Source: an uncultured Lachnospiraceae bacterium (GTDB taxonomy: Bacteria; Bacillota; Clostridia; Lachnospirales; Lachnospiraceae). Taken from it: a DNA stretch of 64,000 nucleotides. The position numbers and the translations under genes are program-made. The notes below the pieces were generated by a model. The model was not told where the DNA came from and made no database searches. It saw nothing but the letters and a program-made list of their open reading frames with translations. Location of the stretch: assembly GCA_910579615.1 (NCBI GenBank), contig CAJTUA010000009.1, positions 89,701-153,700 on the forward strand, read 5' to 3'. How positions within the stretch are numbered: the stretch's first letter is position 1; the number at the start of each line of letters is the position of its first letter. Shown here piece after piece: positions 44,017 to 52,907 of the stretch.

Positions 44017-44892
44017 TCACTCGCCGGATGCCATATCCCCCCGCACCGTCTTGCGGTAATTCTGCGGCGAAATGCCGTAATATTTCTTAAACAGCTTGCT
44101 GAAATGGTACACATCATCATAGCCGACCGCATTGGCAATGCTCTTGATGCTGCCTGTCTCTTCCTCGCGCAAAATATCCCGCGCCTTTTCCAGACGTATT
44201 TTAATCAGGTAATTGATGGGCGACTCCCCCGTCTCCTCCTTAAAAATCTTTGAGACATAAACCGGGCTCAAATACATATTGTGCGCAATCTGGTCTAACG
44301 AAATTTTCTGTTCGTAATTTTCATTGAGATAATTCACAATCTTTTTCACCGCGTAGCTTTTGTTGTAGGTCTCAAAGTTGCAGCCCTTCTGCTTCTGCTG
44401 CGGCGTGCCCACAATCTCCCGCATCATCAGGAGCAGAATCTGCATCAGCCGCGCCTTCAGCATAAAATACTTCCCAATCTGGCGCGCCTCATTTTCCGCA
44501 AGCATCTCATAGCACTGCTTTAACACTTCCCGCTTCGCGTCCGCCCCCATGCGCAGCAGATGCCTTCCATCCTTTAACTCAATGGCCTCCGGCGGCATAT
44601 CCTTAAAATGGTAGCCGTAAAATCCGGTAAAAAACTCCACTGTCGGCTCGTCCTTGTTTACGACAATATTCCTGTGGTGCACCCCCGGATTGCAGATGAT
44701 AATATCCCCGGCTTCCACATCGTATGTCTCGCCCTCCACATAATATCTTCCCTTCCCGGAAAGGATGATGGTCAGTTCCGTAAAATCCTTATGACAATGG
44801 TACTTATCCTCCATGGTCATTTTCAATTTACTGGCAAACAAAATTGTTGGATTGAAGTCGTTGTAAGTCAGGTCATAATGCAAATCGCACAT
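44017..44892 (-). CDS. AraC family transcriptional regulator
   Basis: The protein has an N-terminal cupin sensing domain (GKGRYYVEGETYDVEAGDII, NPGVHHRNIVVN) and a C-terminal double helix-turn-helix AraC domain (ISLDQIAHNMYLSPVYVSKI, then IANAVGYDDVYHFSKLFKKY). It has 291 residues from the ATG at 44892; an in-frame ATG four codons earlier is also possible. Such regulators sense sugars or other small molecules. No transporter or catabolic operon adjoins, so the target is unknown. Confidence 0.9.
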   Translation of the reverse strand: MCDLHYDLTYNDFNPTILFASKLKMTMEDKYHCHKDFTELTIILSGKGRYYVEGETYDVEAGDIIICNPGVHHRNIVVNKDEPTVEFFTGFYGYHFKDMPPEAIELKDGRHLLRMGADAKREVLKQCYEMLAENEARQIGKYFMLKARLMQILLLMMREIVGTPQQKQKGCNFETYNKSYAVKKIVNYLNENYEQKISLDQIAHNMYLSPVYVSKIFKEETGESPINYLIKIRLEKARDILREEETGSIKSIANAVGYDDVYHFSKLFKKYYGISPQNYRKTVRGDMASGE

Positions 44893-45090
44893 CGTATTCA
44901 CCATCGCCCTTTATTAAGCATGTCTTGCTGCAAGTTACGGCAAAGCTTAAAAAAACACCGTCTTGCCCTTGCGCACCGTTATACCACAGGCTCCGCGCAG
45001 GTCACGGCAAAGCTTGAAAAATCAGAGACATTCCAAGCTCGCGCTGCTCACGGCGGAATCAAAAACACAGAAGCGCCGGAAACAAGATGC

Positions 45091-45132
45091 GTGTTTCCGC
45101 ACTTTAGTGTTTCCGCACTTTAGTGTTTCCGC
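45091..45132. repeat. 16-bp tandem repeat, 2.6 units
   Basis: GTGTTTCCGCACTTTA occurs at 45091-45106 and 45107-45122, followed by GTGTTTCCGC at 45123-45132. It lies in the leader of the AraC gene if transcription starts at the 45156 promoter. Confidence 0.85.
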
Positions 45133-45155
45133 TTCCTTTCTTTGCCTTCGCGCAC

Positions 45156-45164
45156 ATTATACCA
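45156..45164 (-). promoter_or_regulatory. extended -10 promoter, distal to the AraC gene
   Basis: TGGTATAAT on the minus strand is a consensus extended -10. The -35 is weak. It would give a leader of about 260 bases for the AraC gene. Confidence 0.45.
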
Positions 45165-45224
45165 TAGTTTTTCCCCGCGTGAAAGCATTCTTTTTTAATT
45201 TTTTCTGTTTTTTTAAAAAAATGA

Positions 45225-45258
45225 AATTTTTTAAGGCGCGCCAAGCATTCGGCGCGCC
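45225..45258 (-). terminator. terminator of the DUF4397 gene
   Basis: Two GGCGCGCC palindromes (45235-45242 and 45251-45258) pair over eight bases, followed on the minus strand by an AT-rich tract. It begins five bases after the stop codon. Confidence 0.7.
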
Positions 45259-45263
45259 CCCTG

Positions 45264-45857
45264 TCAAAACTCAAGCACCTTGACCGCTAACGGCAACTGT
45301 GCATTCCCGGTTCCTATCACACAAATGGTGTAACCGGCTCCCGGCGCAATTTTTATGCTCACCCCGACGCCGTCTGCTGCCTTTTGCCCTTCCTTCGTCC
45401 CGGTCTCACAGAAACACAAATCATAAACCCCGGGCATTGCCGGGAGAAAGGAAGTCACCCTGCCCTGCGTCAGGTACGGGAATATGGTCTCCTCCTTTTC
45501 AAGAGTCAAATCAAACGGACCTTCCCCGTAGCTAAAATTCGCCGCGCGCAGACAGGCGCGCCCCCTTTTCTCCCCGCAAAGGCATTCCTCCATCGGAACA
45601 AAGAGCATACATCCCATCGTATTGCACAGGACAAGCGTCATCTGCCTTCCGCCATAAAACGGCATTGTTTCTGCAAGCAGCTCTTCCCCGGTTTCCTCCG
45701 AAATCACACTGACGCTGCAAAAACCCGCGCTCACCCTCCCGTACTCCGAAACCTGCCCGTAGCAAAGCCCGCACGCCAGCTCGCGGCTTCCAACAAGAAC
45801 CTTTACCTTTCCCGCAAAGCACGCAGTATGCAAAACCCGCACCCGCATACACATCAT
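45264..45857 (-). CDS. DUF4397 domain protein
   Basis: The core RVLHTACFAGKVKVLVGSRE followed by LCYGQVSEYGRVSAGFCSVS fits the beta-sandwich DUF4397 domain, usually found on exported or surface proteins. Here there is no signal peptide, which is unusual. The protein is about 197 residues and rich in cysteine. Several ATGs compete (45857, 45854, 45848); AGGA favours 45857. Function unknown. Confidence 0.65.
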   Translation of the reverse strand: MMCMRVRVLHTACFAGKVKVLVGSRELACGLCYGQVSEYGRVSAGFCSVSVISEETGEELLAETMPFYGGRQMTLVLCNTMGCMLFVPMEECLCGEKRGRACLRAANFSYGEGPFDLTLEKEETIFPYLTQGRVTSFLPAMPGVYDLCFCETGTKEGQKAADGVGVSIKIAPGAGYTICVIGTGNAQLPLAVKVLEF

Positions 45858-46097
45858 TCCCCGTTCCTGCAATCTTGTGGAACTTGTCACATTTCCCCCA
45901 TTCCGTGCAGAAGCACTCTATTTTCACTCTCCTGACTATTCTATGCTGCGCCCCCTGCGAAAATGCCCTGCCTGCACGGCTGCCTTATCCGAAACCGCCC
46001 GTCCCTCCCATAAAACCAAAAAATTTCCGCATTTTTCCTTCCTTCGGCCGTAAAACAGCTTTTGCCATACAGAAATAAAAATGCGGAAATTCCAATC

Positions 46098-48677
46098 TTA
46101 CATCGCAGGGCCAACCTTAATCAAATACGATGCTGTGCCCGGCGCACTCGACTCAAACACAATCTCACCGAGCGAGCGCAGCAGCGTCTCGTTGACATCA
46201 TCCGCCAGGAAACGCTCTTCCTGGATGGAATTGTACACCCCGCGGATGGTACTGTCATCTAAGGTCTTCCTCTCGCTTGCCCCAACGTAAATATACTCAA
46301 TGTTGTACTTTTCAATCAGCTCCCTCACCCGCGCTTCGTCGGTCGAGTAGTAAATCTCCACCACATCCCGCCGGCGTTCATTGACCACTGCCGGGAATAC
46401 CCCGGAAGCTTCGCTGCGCCACAGCCATTCATGCGTCTGCCACCCCATCACCGTCGGCAGGCCCGTCATTGCAGAAATGCGCTCGTAGAAGGAATAGCTT
46501 GGTCCCCATGCCTCAAGGACGACCGGCGTGCCAGTCAGGTTCTCTTTCATCCAGGCAACCGCCTCGGCATCCTGCGCCGACTCCTTTTGCATAAACGCGG
46601 TCGCGTCAAGCCCCTGGTAGCGGCTCGCATCCCTGACATCGCCAAACCAGCCGTTTACGGCATTGCCAAAGTACCCGAGCGTTGTCAGAAAGCAAAGCCC
46701 GAAAACAATACCCGCCACGCGCTGAAAATATGTCCTTGCAAATGCAGTCAGCTTCATCAAAATAAACGCCATACACAAAGCAAGCATGATATACGCCTGG
46801 AAGGTCAGCTTAAACATCGTATTCGAGCGCTTATAATCGCCCTCGTAAATATCCTTGACATAAATAAGCTCCGGAATCAGAATCAGCCCGATTGCACAAA
46901 GACCGATTGTGATAACGAACAAATCTGAGATGGTCAGGTTCTCGATAAACTGGAACAGCTTGTTTTTCTCCGGGATGAACTCCACAAGCGTCGCCTTCTC
47001 ATGCTCCGTCAGGCGCTCCTTGTCCTCGTCGCGAAGCCGCGGGGGTATCTTTTGCCCCTTCTCGTCATAGCGAAAGCCCGTCAGCACGCCAAGGCGTGTG
47101 AGCACCGAATAGCGGTCGCAGATAAAAATAATAACCAATACCACCGGAAGCCCCCACAAAACGATAAGCTGATGCATTGGCGTGCGGTAATAATTCAGCC
47201 GGATTGTCGTCGAAATCTGGTCAAAATTCAGCGTGAACGGCAGTGCCACAATCTTTGCCACCGCAAGCACAACCACCGCCTGCAGCGCCGTCAGCTTCAC
47301 CGTGTCAAAAGAGAACTGGTAAATGACCGCGTTGGAAAACAGGATGATTGCCCCGGCAACGACAAAATAAATCGGGAAATCCCAGAAATTTGTCATGTGG
47401 AACATACCGATGAAGAAGCCGAGCAGTAAAATCACCGGATGCAGCGCCTCGCACCAAAGCGATGCTTTTTTCGTCGTTGTCCCTATCCGAACCGTGTCCA
47501 TCCGCTCCTTGCGGTACTGCAGCCACGCAAACAGCATTGCGAGCACGGTCAGCACAAACATAATGTTGATGGCGTGTGCGTGGAGGTCGCCGAGCACAAA
47601 GGAATAGGACGGGAACTCGTGGATGGTCTTATCCGAGGTTTCCGGGTTGTAGCCAATGTAGCGCGTCGAGTTCGGGAACCAGAATTTCTCAATCTCATCT
47701 TCCGCAAACCCGGCGATTCTCTGCAATCTCGGGATAAGGAAACGGAACAGGAAATAATGCATGTTCCCCGAAAACGAGGTTGCAAGACCCGCAACGGTTC
47801 CTACAATCGGCGGCAGGGCGCGGATTAACAAAAATACCTTCTGCCCGTTTTCCGACTCCATGCTCTTTCCCGTGCGCACCGAAAGCTTCCTGTCCTTTAA
47901 AAACGAGCGCACGACATTATTGATAATCGAATAAGGCATGGAAAAACCAAATGCCGCGAGCATCATCATCATCAGGTTGTAGCCGTACTCCACACCAACG
48001 CCCGAAAGCTTTGTCATAAAGGTTGCAAGGTACTGCCCCACATAGTAATAATTTATGCTCTCCCCGGAGAACCACAAATCCTGCGGCGGCATATAGTCCG
48101 AGCGGTCCATCACCGCCATGAAGCCGTAATCCATAAATTTTTCCGTGCCGTATGCCTCCGGCTTAAAGCCGCGCAGATAGCACCATAAGGTAAAAAGTGC
48201 GAAAAAAACCACTTCGGATTTCAGCGCTGCCACAAGCTTTTTCTCCGTGATGCGGTATCCGCACGCCTGCGCCAGCCAGCTTTTTGGGGCATTTCTCTGC
48301 TTGTGCGCCACAATGACCAGGAGAATGATATGGAGCATAAGCAAGATGCCGACCGAAACCAGCGAATTCATCCTTGTGAATTTTAACAGCTTAACGGAGG
48401 ACAAAAACCACATCAAAATCCCTGCCCCCGCAAGCCCGATTGCCTTGGAAAATACAAAGCCGCCGTCATGGAAGCGCCCAAAAATCAGCCCCGTGACCGG
48501 GTATGCCACGACCCCAAGCACCAAAAGCACGAGCCACCAGATGGCAACCCTCGAAAAATCTTCCCCCAAAAGGGAAGTCCCAATCCCCGCAATGCCCCCC
48601 AAAAGCAACAGCGGAATCAAAAAATCAAAAACGGTATCCAACCTTCGTTTCATCGCTTTTTTTGCCGATTTTTTCAT
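46098..48677 (-). CDS. DUF2298 (YYY) giant membrane protein, predicted GT-C-like glycosyltransferase
   Basis: The 859-residue protein has many membrane helices. It carries the DUF2298 hallmark: EKFMDYGFMAVMDRSDYMPP in the first large loop and GESINYYYVGQY with Tyr210-212. The last 200 residues are soluble and probably extracellular (VAWMKENLTGTPVVLEAWGP, TVMGWQTHEW, ELIEKYNIEYIYVGAS). The family resembles GT-C enzymes that use polyprenyl-phosphate sugars, but its reaction has not been established. It is the last gene of a cluster with GT2, Glf and a related membrane protein. Confidence 0.85.
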   Translation of the reverse strand: MKKSAKKAMKRRLDTVFDFLIPLLLLGGIAGIGTSLLGEDFSRVAIWWLVLLVLGVVAYPVTGLIFGRFHDGGFVFSKAIGLAGAGILMWFLSSVKLLKFTRMNSLVSVGILLMLHIILLVIVAHKQRNAPKSWLAQACGYRITEKKLVAALKSEVVFFALFTLWCYLRGFKPEAYGTEKFMDYGFMAVMDRSDYMPPQDLWFSGESINYYYVGQYLATFMTKLSGVGVEYGYNLMMMMLAAFGFSMPYSIINNVVRSFLKDRKLSVRTGKSMESENGQKVFLLIRALPPIVGTVAGLATSFSGNMHYFLFRFLIPRLQRIAGFAEDEIEKFWFPNSTRYIGYNPETSDKTIHEFPSYSFVLGDLHAHAINIMFVLTVLAMLFAWLQYRKERMDTVRIGTTTKKASLWCEALHPVILLLGFFIGMFHMTNFWDFPIYFVVAGAIILFSNAVIYQFSFDTVKLTALQAVVVLAVAKIVALPFTLNFDQISTTIRLNYYRTPMHQLIVLWGLPVVLVIIFICDRYSVLTRLGVLTGFRYDEKGQKIPPRLRDEDKERLTEHEKATLVEFIPEKNKLFQFIENLTISDLFVITIGLCAIGLILIPELIYVKDIYEGDYKRSNTMFKLTFQAYIMLALCMAFILMKLTAFARTYFQRVAGIVFGLCFLTTLGYFGNAVNGWFGDVRDASRYQGLDATAFMQKESAQDAEAVAWMKENLTGTPVVLEAWGPSYSFYERISAMTGLPTVMGWQTHEWLWRSEASGVFPAVVNERRRDVVEIYYSTDEARVRELIEKYNIEYIYVGASERKTLDDSTIRGVYNSIQEERFLADDVNETLLRSLGEIVFESSAPGTASYLIKVGPAM

Positions 48678-48702
48678 AATGTTCTCTCACCTGCCCCTTC
48701 TG

Positions 48703-49419
48703 CTATTTTGCGTCCTTTAAACAACGGTTGATGGTTCTGAAATCGTGGAACGCCTTCCTGCCAATCTTAAATATTTTCTTGAGGTTGATGGAATTCACGC
48801 CGCCCTGCCTTGGCCGGAACGTGATTGGCAGATACAGGACACTCTGTTTTTTCTTAGCATAAATGACCGAAAGAATCACATTGGAAAGGTTAAATTTTTC
48901 CGGCACAAGCTTTATGTTTTCCTTTAAGGTTCCGGCCTGCATCAGACGGAACGGCGTGTTTGCGTCCGTTACAGTCACATGGAAGCACAAACGGCACACA
49001 AGCTTTAAGGTTTTTGTGACAAAGACGCGCGAAGCCCCGTCCTGTCTGCCCTTGCGGTGCCCGATGACCATCGCGTAGTCCTTCCTTTTCTCCCAGAACG
49101 GCCAGAATTCCTCCGGCAGCGTCTGCCCGTCCGAATCGGTCTGGAACACATAGTCCGCCCCCGCATTTAGCGCGTAATGGTAGCCGAACAGCACCGTTGC
49201 ACCATGCCCTTCGTTGTCTTTTGTCACTGGCGTAAACATCGCCCGGGTCTTCGCAAGTTCCTGCATTTTTGCATAGGTGGAGTCCTTGCTCCCGTCGTCC
49301 ATAATCACAAGCCTGCTGTCATTCCCGATTTTCTCTACAACCGGATACCAGTCATTTACGACCGACTCAATATTTTCTTCCTCGTTGTACGCAGGAATCA
49401 CGATATATAATTTGTCCAT
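48703..49419 (-). CDS. family 2 glycosyltransferase, DPM1-like
   Basis: The enzyme begins MDKLYIVIPAYNEEENIESV and has the DDGSKDST nucleotide-binding loop and the metal-binding motif DSD at residues 95-97 (QTDSDGQ). With 238 residues and no C-terminal membrane helices it resembles dolichol-phosphate mannose synthase catalytic domains, which charge a lipid carrier for GT-C enzymes. The ATG at 49419 follows GAGGGA. It sits between the DUF2298 gene (26 bp) and glf (67 bp), all on the same strand. Confidence 0.87.
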   Translation of the reverse strand: MDKLYIVIPAYNEEENIESVVNDWYPVVEKIGNDSRLVIMDDGSKDSTYAKMQELAKTRAMFTPVTKDNEGHGATVLFGYHYALNAGADYVFQTDSDGQTLPEEFWPFWEKRKDYAMVIGHRKGRQDGASRVFVTKTLKLVCRLCFHVTVTDANTPFRLMQAGTLKENIKLVPEKFNLSNVILSVIYAKKKQSVLYLPITFRPRQGGVNSINLKKIFKIGRKAFHDFRTINRCLKDAK

Positions 49420-49485
49420 TTTTCCCTCATTTCCGCGCGGTTTTCCAGCGCATATCAAGTTTGCGGATGCCGCGCAGACATAAAA

Positions 49486-50577
49486 CTAGCACAGCTTATC
49501 CCGGTAAAGGTCCAGCGCGCTTCTCACCACCGCGTCCATATTGTAATAGCGGTACTCCGCCAGACGTCCGAGGAAATGCACATTCTTTTCCTTTTCCATC
49601 TCTTTTTGGTAGAGTGCAAACTGCGCCTTGCAGTCCGCCGTCGGGAACGGATAGTACGGCTCCCCCTCCGCCTTCGGGAATTCCTTCATAATCGTTGTCT
49701 TTTTGTGCTGCTGCCCGGTAAGTTTCTTAAACTCCGTGATGCGCGTATAATCAAAATCATTCGGGTAATTGACAACCGGCGCGTCCTGGAATGACTCGCA
49801 GTCATAAGTCTCCATCACAAAATCCACGCTCCGGTACGCAAGCTTCCCGTGCTTATAGCAAAAATACTCGTCCGCAGGTCCGGTATAGATGAGCGTCCCG
49901 TAATCCACCACATCCCGGATTTCATTAAAGTCCGTATTCAGCAGGATTTTGATGTTTGTGTTCTGCACCATCGCCTCGCACATCTTCGTGTAACCGCCAT
50001 GCGGCATTCCCTGGTATTTATCCGTAAAATAGCGCGTGTCACGGTTAAAGCGCAGCGGAATGCGCGAAATCACGGAAGTATCAATGTCCGCAGGATCCAC
50101 CCCCCACTGCTTTTTCGTATAGTTCTCAAAGAATTTCTGGTAGATTTCCTCCCCGACTTTGGAGAGCGCCACATCCCGGCTTGTCTTAATCTCCTCCATC
50201 GGCACCGCACGCGCGGCAATGAATTCCTTCATCTCCCTTGGTGTCATCGACAGATTGTAAAGCTGGTTCAATGTCTCAAGTGTAATCGGCATCGGTATCA
50301 GATTCCCGTCCACCTGTGTTAAAACGCGGTGCCAGAAATCATCCCATTTTGTAAAGCACCCCAGATATTCATATACCTCCCTGTCGTTTGTATGGAAGAT
50401 ATGCGGGCCATAATTATGGATTAAAATGCCGTCCTCATTGTAGGAGTCATAGACATTCCCGCCAATATGGGCGCGTTTTTCCACCACCAGGACTTTCTCA
50501 TTTTTTTCTGCGGCAATCCGCTCTGCTACGGTAAGCCCCGCAAGGCCTGCCCCCGCCACCACATAAGGATAATACAT
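49486..50577 (-). CDS. glf: UDP-galactopyranose mutase
   Basis: Glf converts UDP-galactopyranose into UDP-galactofuranose using reduced FAD. The protein (363 residues from the ATG at 50577 after AAAGGGG) opens with the FAD-binding YVVAGAGLAGLTVAERIA and VEKRAHIGGNVYD, and has HIFHTNDREVYEYL and NYPNDFDYTRITEFKKLTGQ. Length and motifs are typical. Galactofuranose is a marker of surface glycans, so this gene is the best clue to the cluster's product. Confidence 0.95.
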   Translation of the reverse strand: MYYPYVVAGAGLAGLTVAERIAAEKNEKVLVVEKRAHIGGNVYDSYNEDGILIHNYGPHIFHTNDREVYEYLGCFTKWDDFWHRVLTQVDGNLIPMPITLETLNQLYNLSMTPREMKEFIAARAVPMEEIKTSRDVALSKVGEEIYQKFFENYTKKQWGVDPADIDTSVISRIPLRFNRDTRYFTDKYQGMPHGGYTKMCEAMVQNTNIKILLNTDFNEIRDVVDYGTLIYTGPADEYFCYKHGKLAYRSVDFVMETYDCESFQDAPVVNYPNDFDYTRITEFKKLTGQQHKKTTIMKEFPKAEGEPYYPFPTADCKAQFALYQKEMEKEKNVHFLGRLAEYRYYNMDAVVRSALDLYRDKLC

Positions 50578-50632
50578 AATTTCCCCTTTCCGCCAGGTAA
50601 ATACCACCTGTCTGCCATATTCCCCGCCTGCT

Positions 50633-52855
50633 TTAAAAAAGCGGCTTTTGCACGTCGTAGATTGTCAGCTTCCAATCCCCCGCATCCTGTGTGTAAACTG
50701 GCTCGTAAGCCGCCGCAATCACATCCTCGCGCACCTCATAATCCGCACTTGTGCGGTTGTCATGGTCAACGATGATATAGCGGATGTTATTCTTTGCGAC
50801 AAGCTCCGCCAGCTCCTGCGGGCTTTCCGCCTCATACATCAGGCACACCTGTCCGTCGCGGTACGCGGTATCATAGCCCGCTGACCACGCGAAATACTGC
50901 CATCCATTGTACAGCATTGCGCCACCTAATACCACATTGTTCAACGCGTAATTTGAAGTCAGGAAAATATCCTGTGCCGTCGCATTTTCGCGAATCCACG
51001 CTGTCACCGGCGCCTGCGTGTCAAACGCCAGATTGTTCTGCTTCTGGTTGCGGTTTAACACCGTGATATAGTCAAAAATTCCTGTAACCGTAAGCAGGCA
51101 TACAAGCCCCACCGCCGCCACGCGCACCGCAATCTTTTTCTGCTCCCACATGCGCACAAGCAGATAAGCCTCCACAATGCCGAAAAGCATCATGGAAATC
51201 ATAATGTACTTATGGTTCACCGTGACATCCGTTGTCAGCGACATATGGAACGCGAACAAGAACGGCGCGGCAAACGCCGCTGTCATAATGCGCCCGTGGA
51301 CATCGAGCAGGATGAAAGCCGCCGCCGTCACAAAAAGCGCCGGGCCGGTCAGCCGGAAAATATAGTCAATCACACCAAAAACCGTCCGGTTCTCGGAAAT
51401 AAAGCCATAGTAAAATGATGTTGACACTGCGCTGCCGTCGATGAACGCCATGCTCTGCAAAAGGGCAAGCCCGACGGCAAATATCGCCGCCACAAGAAAA
51501 TCCAGCCTGTGGTCGGACACCGCCGCCATGATAAAAAGCACCAGGAGCGCCGCGATTGTCACTGCGCCGTTCCAGAACGAGAGCGCGCCGAGTAAAACGC
51601 CTGCAAAAACCGCCGCCACAGGGTTTGCGAATTTCCAGCCCGCCACCGCAAAAAGACTCCTGCGCAGGAAAAATTTGATATGTTTCTGGATTTGCGGGTC
51701 TTCCTCCTCCGGAACACCGACCATTTCATCATCCCCCGCTGCCTTCTTTGGTTGTTCCGGCAAAACATCCAGATTGTCTTCTGTCACAATGCCCTTAAGC
51801 GTCTTCTCATCCCCCCGCTCTTTCCTTAAAAACAGGGGGCGCTTTCCCCTATCGTTTTTCTCCGCCTTCTTAATATTTTCCCATTCCAGGCGCAGACGCC
51901 CCACCATCGCATACAGGTGCGGCGTAAAAAGAATCAGGACAAAGAGCAGCACACCGAGCGTAAATGCCAGATGACGCTGGTTACAATACACATTCAGATT
52001 CCAGAGTCCCCAGTTCTCATTCGGCGTATAACCGATAAACTCCGAATTCTCCGTAAAGGCTTTCCACAAGCTTTCCCCGGGTGAGCGCTGCGCAAGGTAG
52101 CGGAACACACTCCACGAGGAGCGGAACGCAAATAAAAGACCTGCCAGGTACCCCACCGCGCGCCTGCCAAAAAGCTTTGCCGCAAATACATAAAGCAGCA
52201 GGAATGTGCTCACCATGCCGGCCAGGCTTGGGATATTGAACGCCAAATCAAGGCGTAGCCCAAGATATTCCAAATTCCCGACAAGGAACTGGAACATAAA
52301 ATGGTATTTGATATCCGCCCCCGCGAAGTGCGAATACACTGTCGGGAAATTGTGCCCGCTTGAAAATGAGCGAATCATACCAAGGTGCGGCGAGAAATCG
52401 CTGAACACCGAAAGCCCGACATACAGGGTATTCCCCTCAATGCGAAACGTCGTCCAGAACAGGCGGACCGTGAGGTAGAGAACCAAAACAAAAAATGCAA
52501 TCTCCCCCACCGAAGGCACCATCGTCTTTGCTTTTGGCAGGTGCAGCTCCCTCTGCATCCCGCGCACAATATAAATCACAATCCCGCTCACAAGGAACAC
52601 GCCCATGACCGCCAGGTTCGCGTACATCATGCCGTTATCAAGCCGCCGCAACGTGTAGGAGAAGATGTAGACAAGCCATGTCATCGGAATCAGCCCGGTA
52701 TATACCCATGCAGGAACCACCATAAACAGGCTGCAAAGCTTTATCTTTTCCCCCCGGAATGTTCTCCCCGCCCAGTCTGCCATGTCCGGGAACAGCAGGC
52801 CACAGATTGCACTCCCCCAGAAAACAGCTATTATCAGATATAATATCCCTAACAT
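50633..52855 (-). CDS. polytopic membrane protein related in layout to DUF2298, predicted GT-C-like
   Basis: The 740-residue protein has about 12 membrane helices. A first extracellular loop contains SDFSPHLGMIRSF (Asp153, His157) and ADIKYHFMFQFLVGN (about 180-194), placed like the catalytic loop and YYY region of the DUF2298 protein. A charged cytoplasmic insert spans about 330-395. The extracellular C-terminus has AWIRENATAQDIFLTSNYA, LYNGWQYFAWSAGY and ELVAKNNIRYIIVDHDN, paralleling the DUF2298 protein. It is probably a glycosyltransferase or related enzyme; no substrate can be named. Confidence 0.65.
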   Translation of the reverse strand: MLGILYLIIAVFWGSAICGLLFPDMADWAGRTFRGEKIKLCSLFMVVPAWVYTGLIPMTWLVYIFSYTLRRLDNGMMYANLAVMGVFLVSGIVIYIVRGMQRELHLPKAKTMVPSVGEIAFFVLVLYLTVRLFWTTFRIEGNTLYVGLSVFSDFSPHLGMIRSFSSGHNFPTVYSHFAGADIKYHFMFQFLVGNLEYLGLRLDLAFNIPSLAGMVSTFLLLYVFAAKLFGRRAVGYLAGLLFAFRSSWSVFRYLAQRSPGESLWKAFTENSEFIGYTPNENWGLWNLNVYCNQRHLAFTLGVLLFVLILFTPHLYAMVGRLRLEWENIKKAEKNDRGKRPLFLRKERGDEKTLKGIVTEDNLDVLPEQPKKAAGDDEMVGVPEEEDPQIQKHIKFFLRRSLFAVAGWKFANPVAAVFAGVLLGALSFWNGAVTIAALLVLFIMAAVSDHRLDFLVAAIFAVGLALLQSMAFIDGSAVSTSFYYGFISENRTVFGVIDYIFRLTGPALFVTAAAFILLDVHGRIMTAAFAAPFLFAFHMSLTTDVTVNHKYIMISMMLFGIVEAYLLVRMWEQKKIAVRVAAVGLVCLLTVTGIFDYITVLNRNQKQNNLAFDTQAPVTAWIRENATAQDIFLTSNYALNNVVLGGAMLYNGWQYFAWSAGYDTAYRDGQVCLMYEAESPQELAELVAKNNIRYIIVDHDNRTSADYEVREDVIAAAYEPVYTQDAGDWKLTIYDVQKPLF

Positions 52856-52907
52856 TCAAAAACCTCCCATGTGGAAATTTTGTTTCTGTAAACAGAGACT
52901 TTTCCTC

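Larger units (their letters stand above)
44905..45263. other. repeat-bearing leader region of the AraC-type gene
   Basis: This 359-bp gap has no credible gene. It contains two possible extended -10 promoters on the minus strand (TGGTATAAC near 44978, TGGTATAAT at 45156-45161), a direct repeat ACGGCAAAGCTT (44937-44948 and 45004-45015), three tandem GTGTTTCCGCACTTTA units and the terminator of the DUF4397 gene. Confidence 0.6.
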
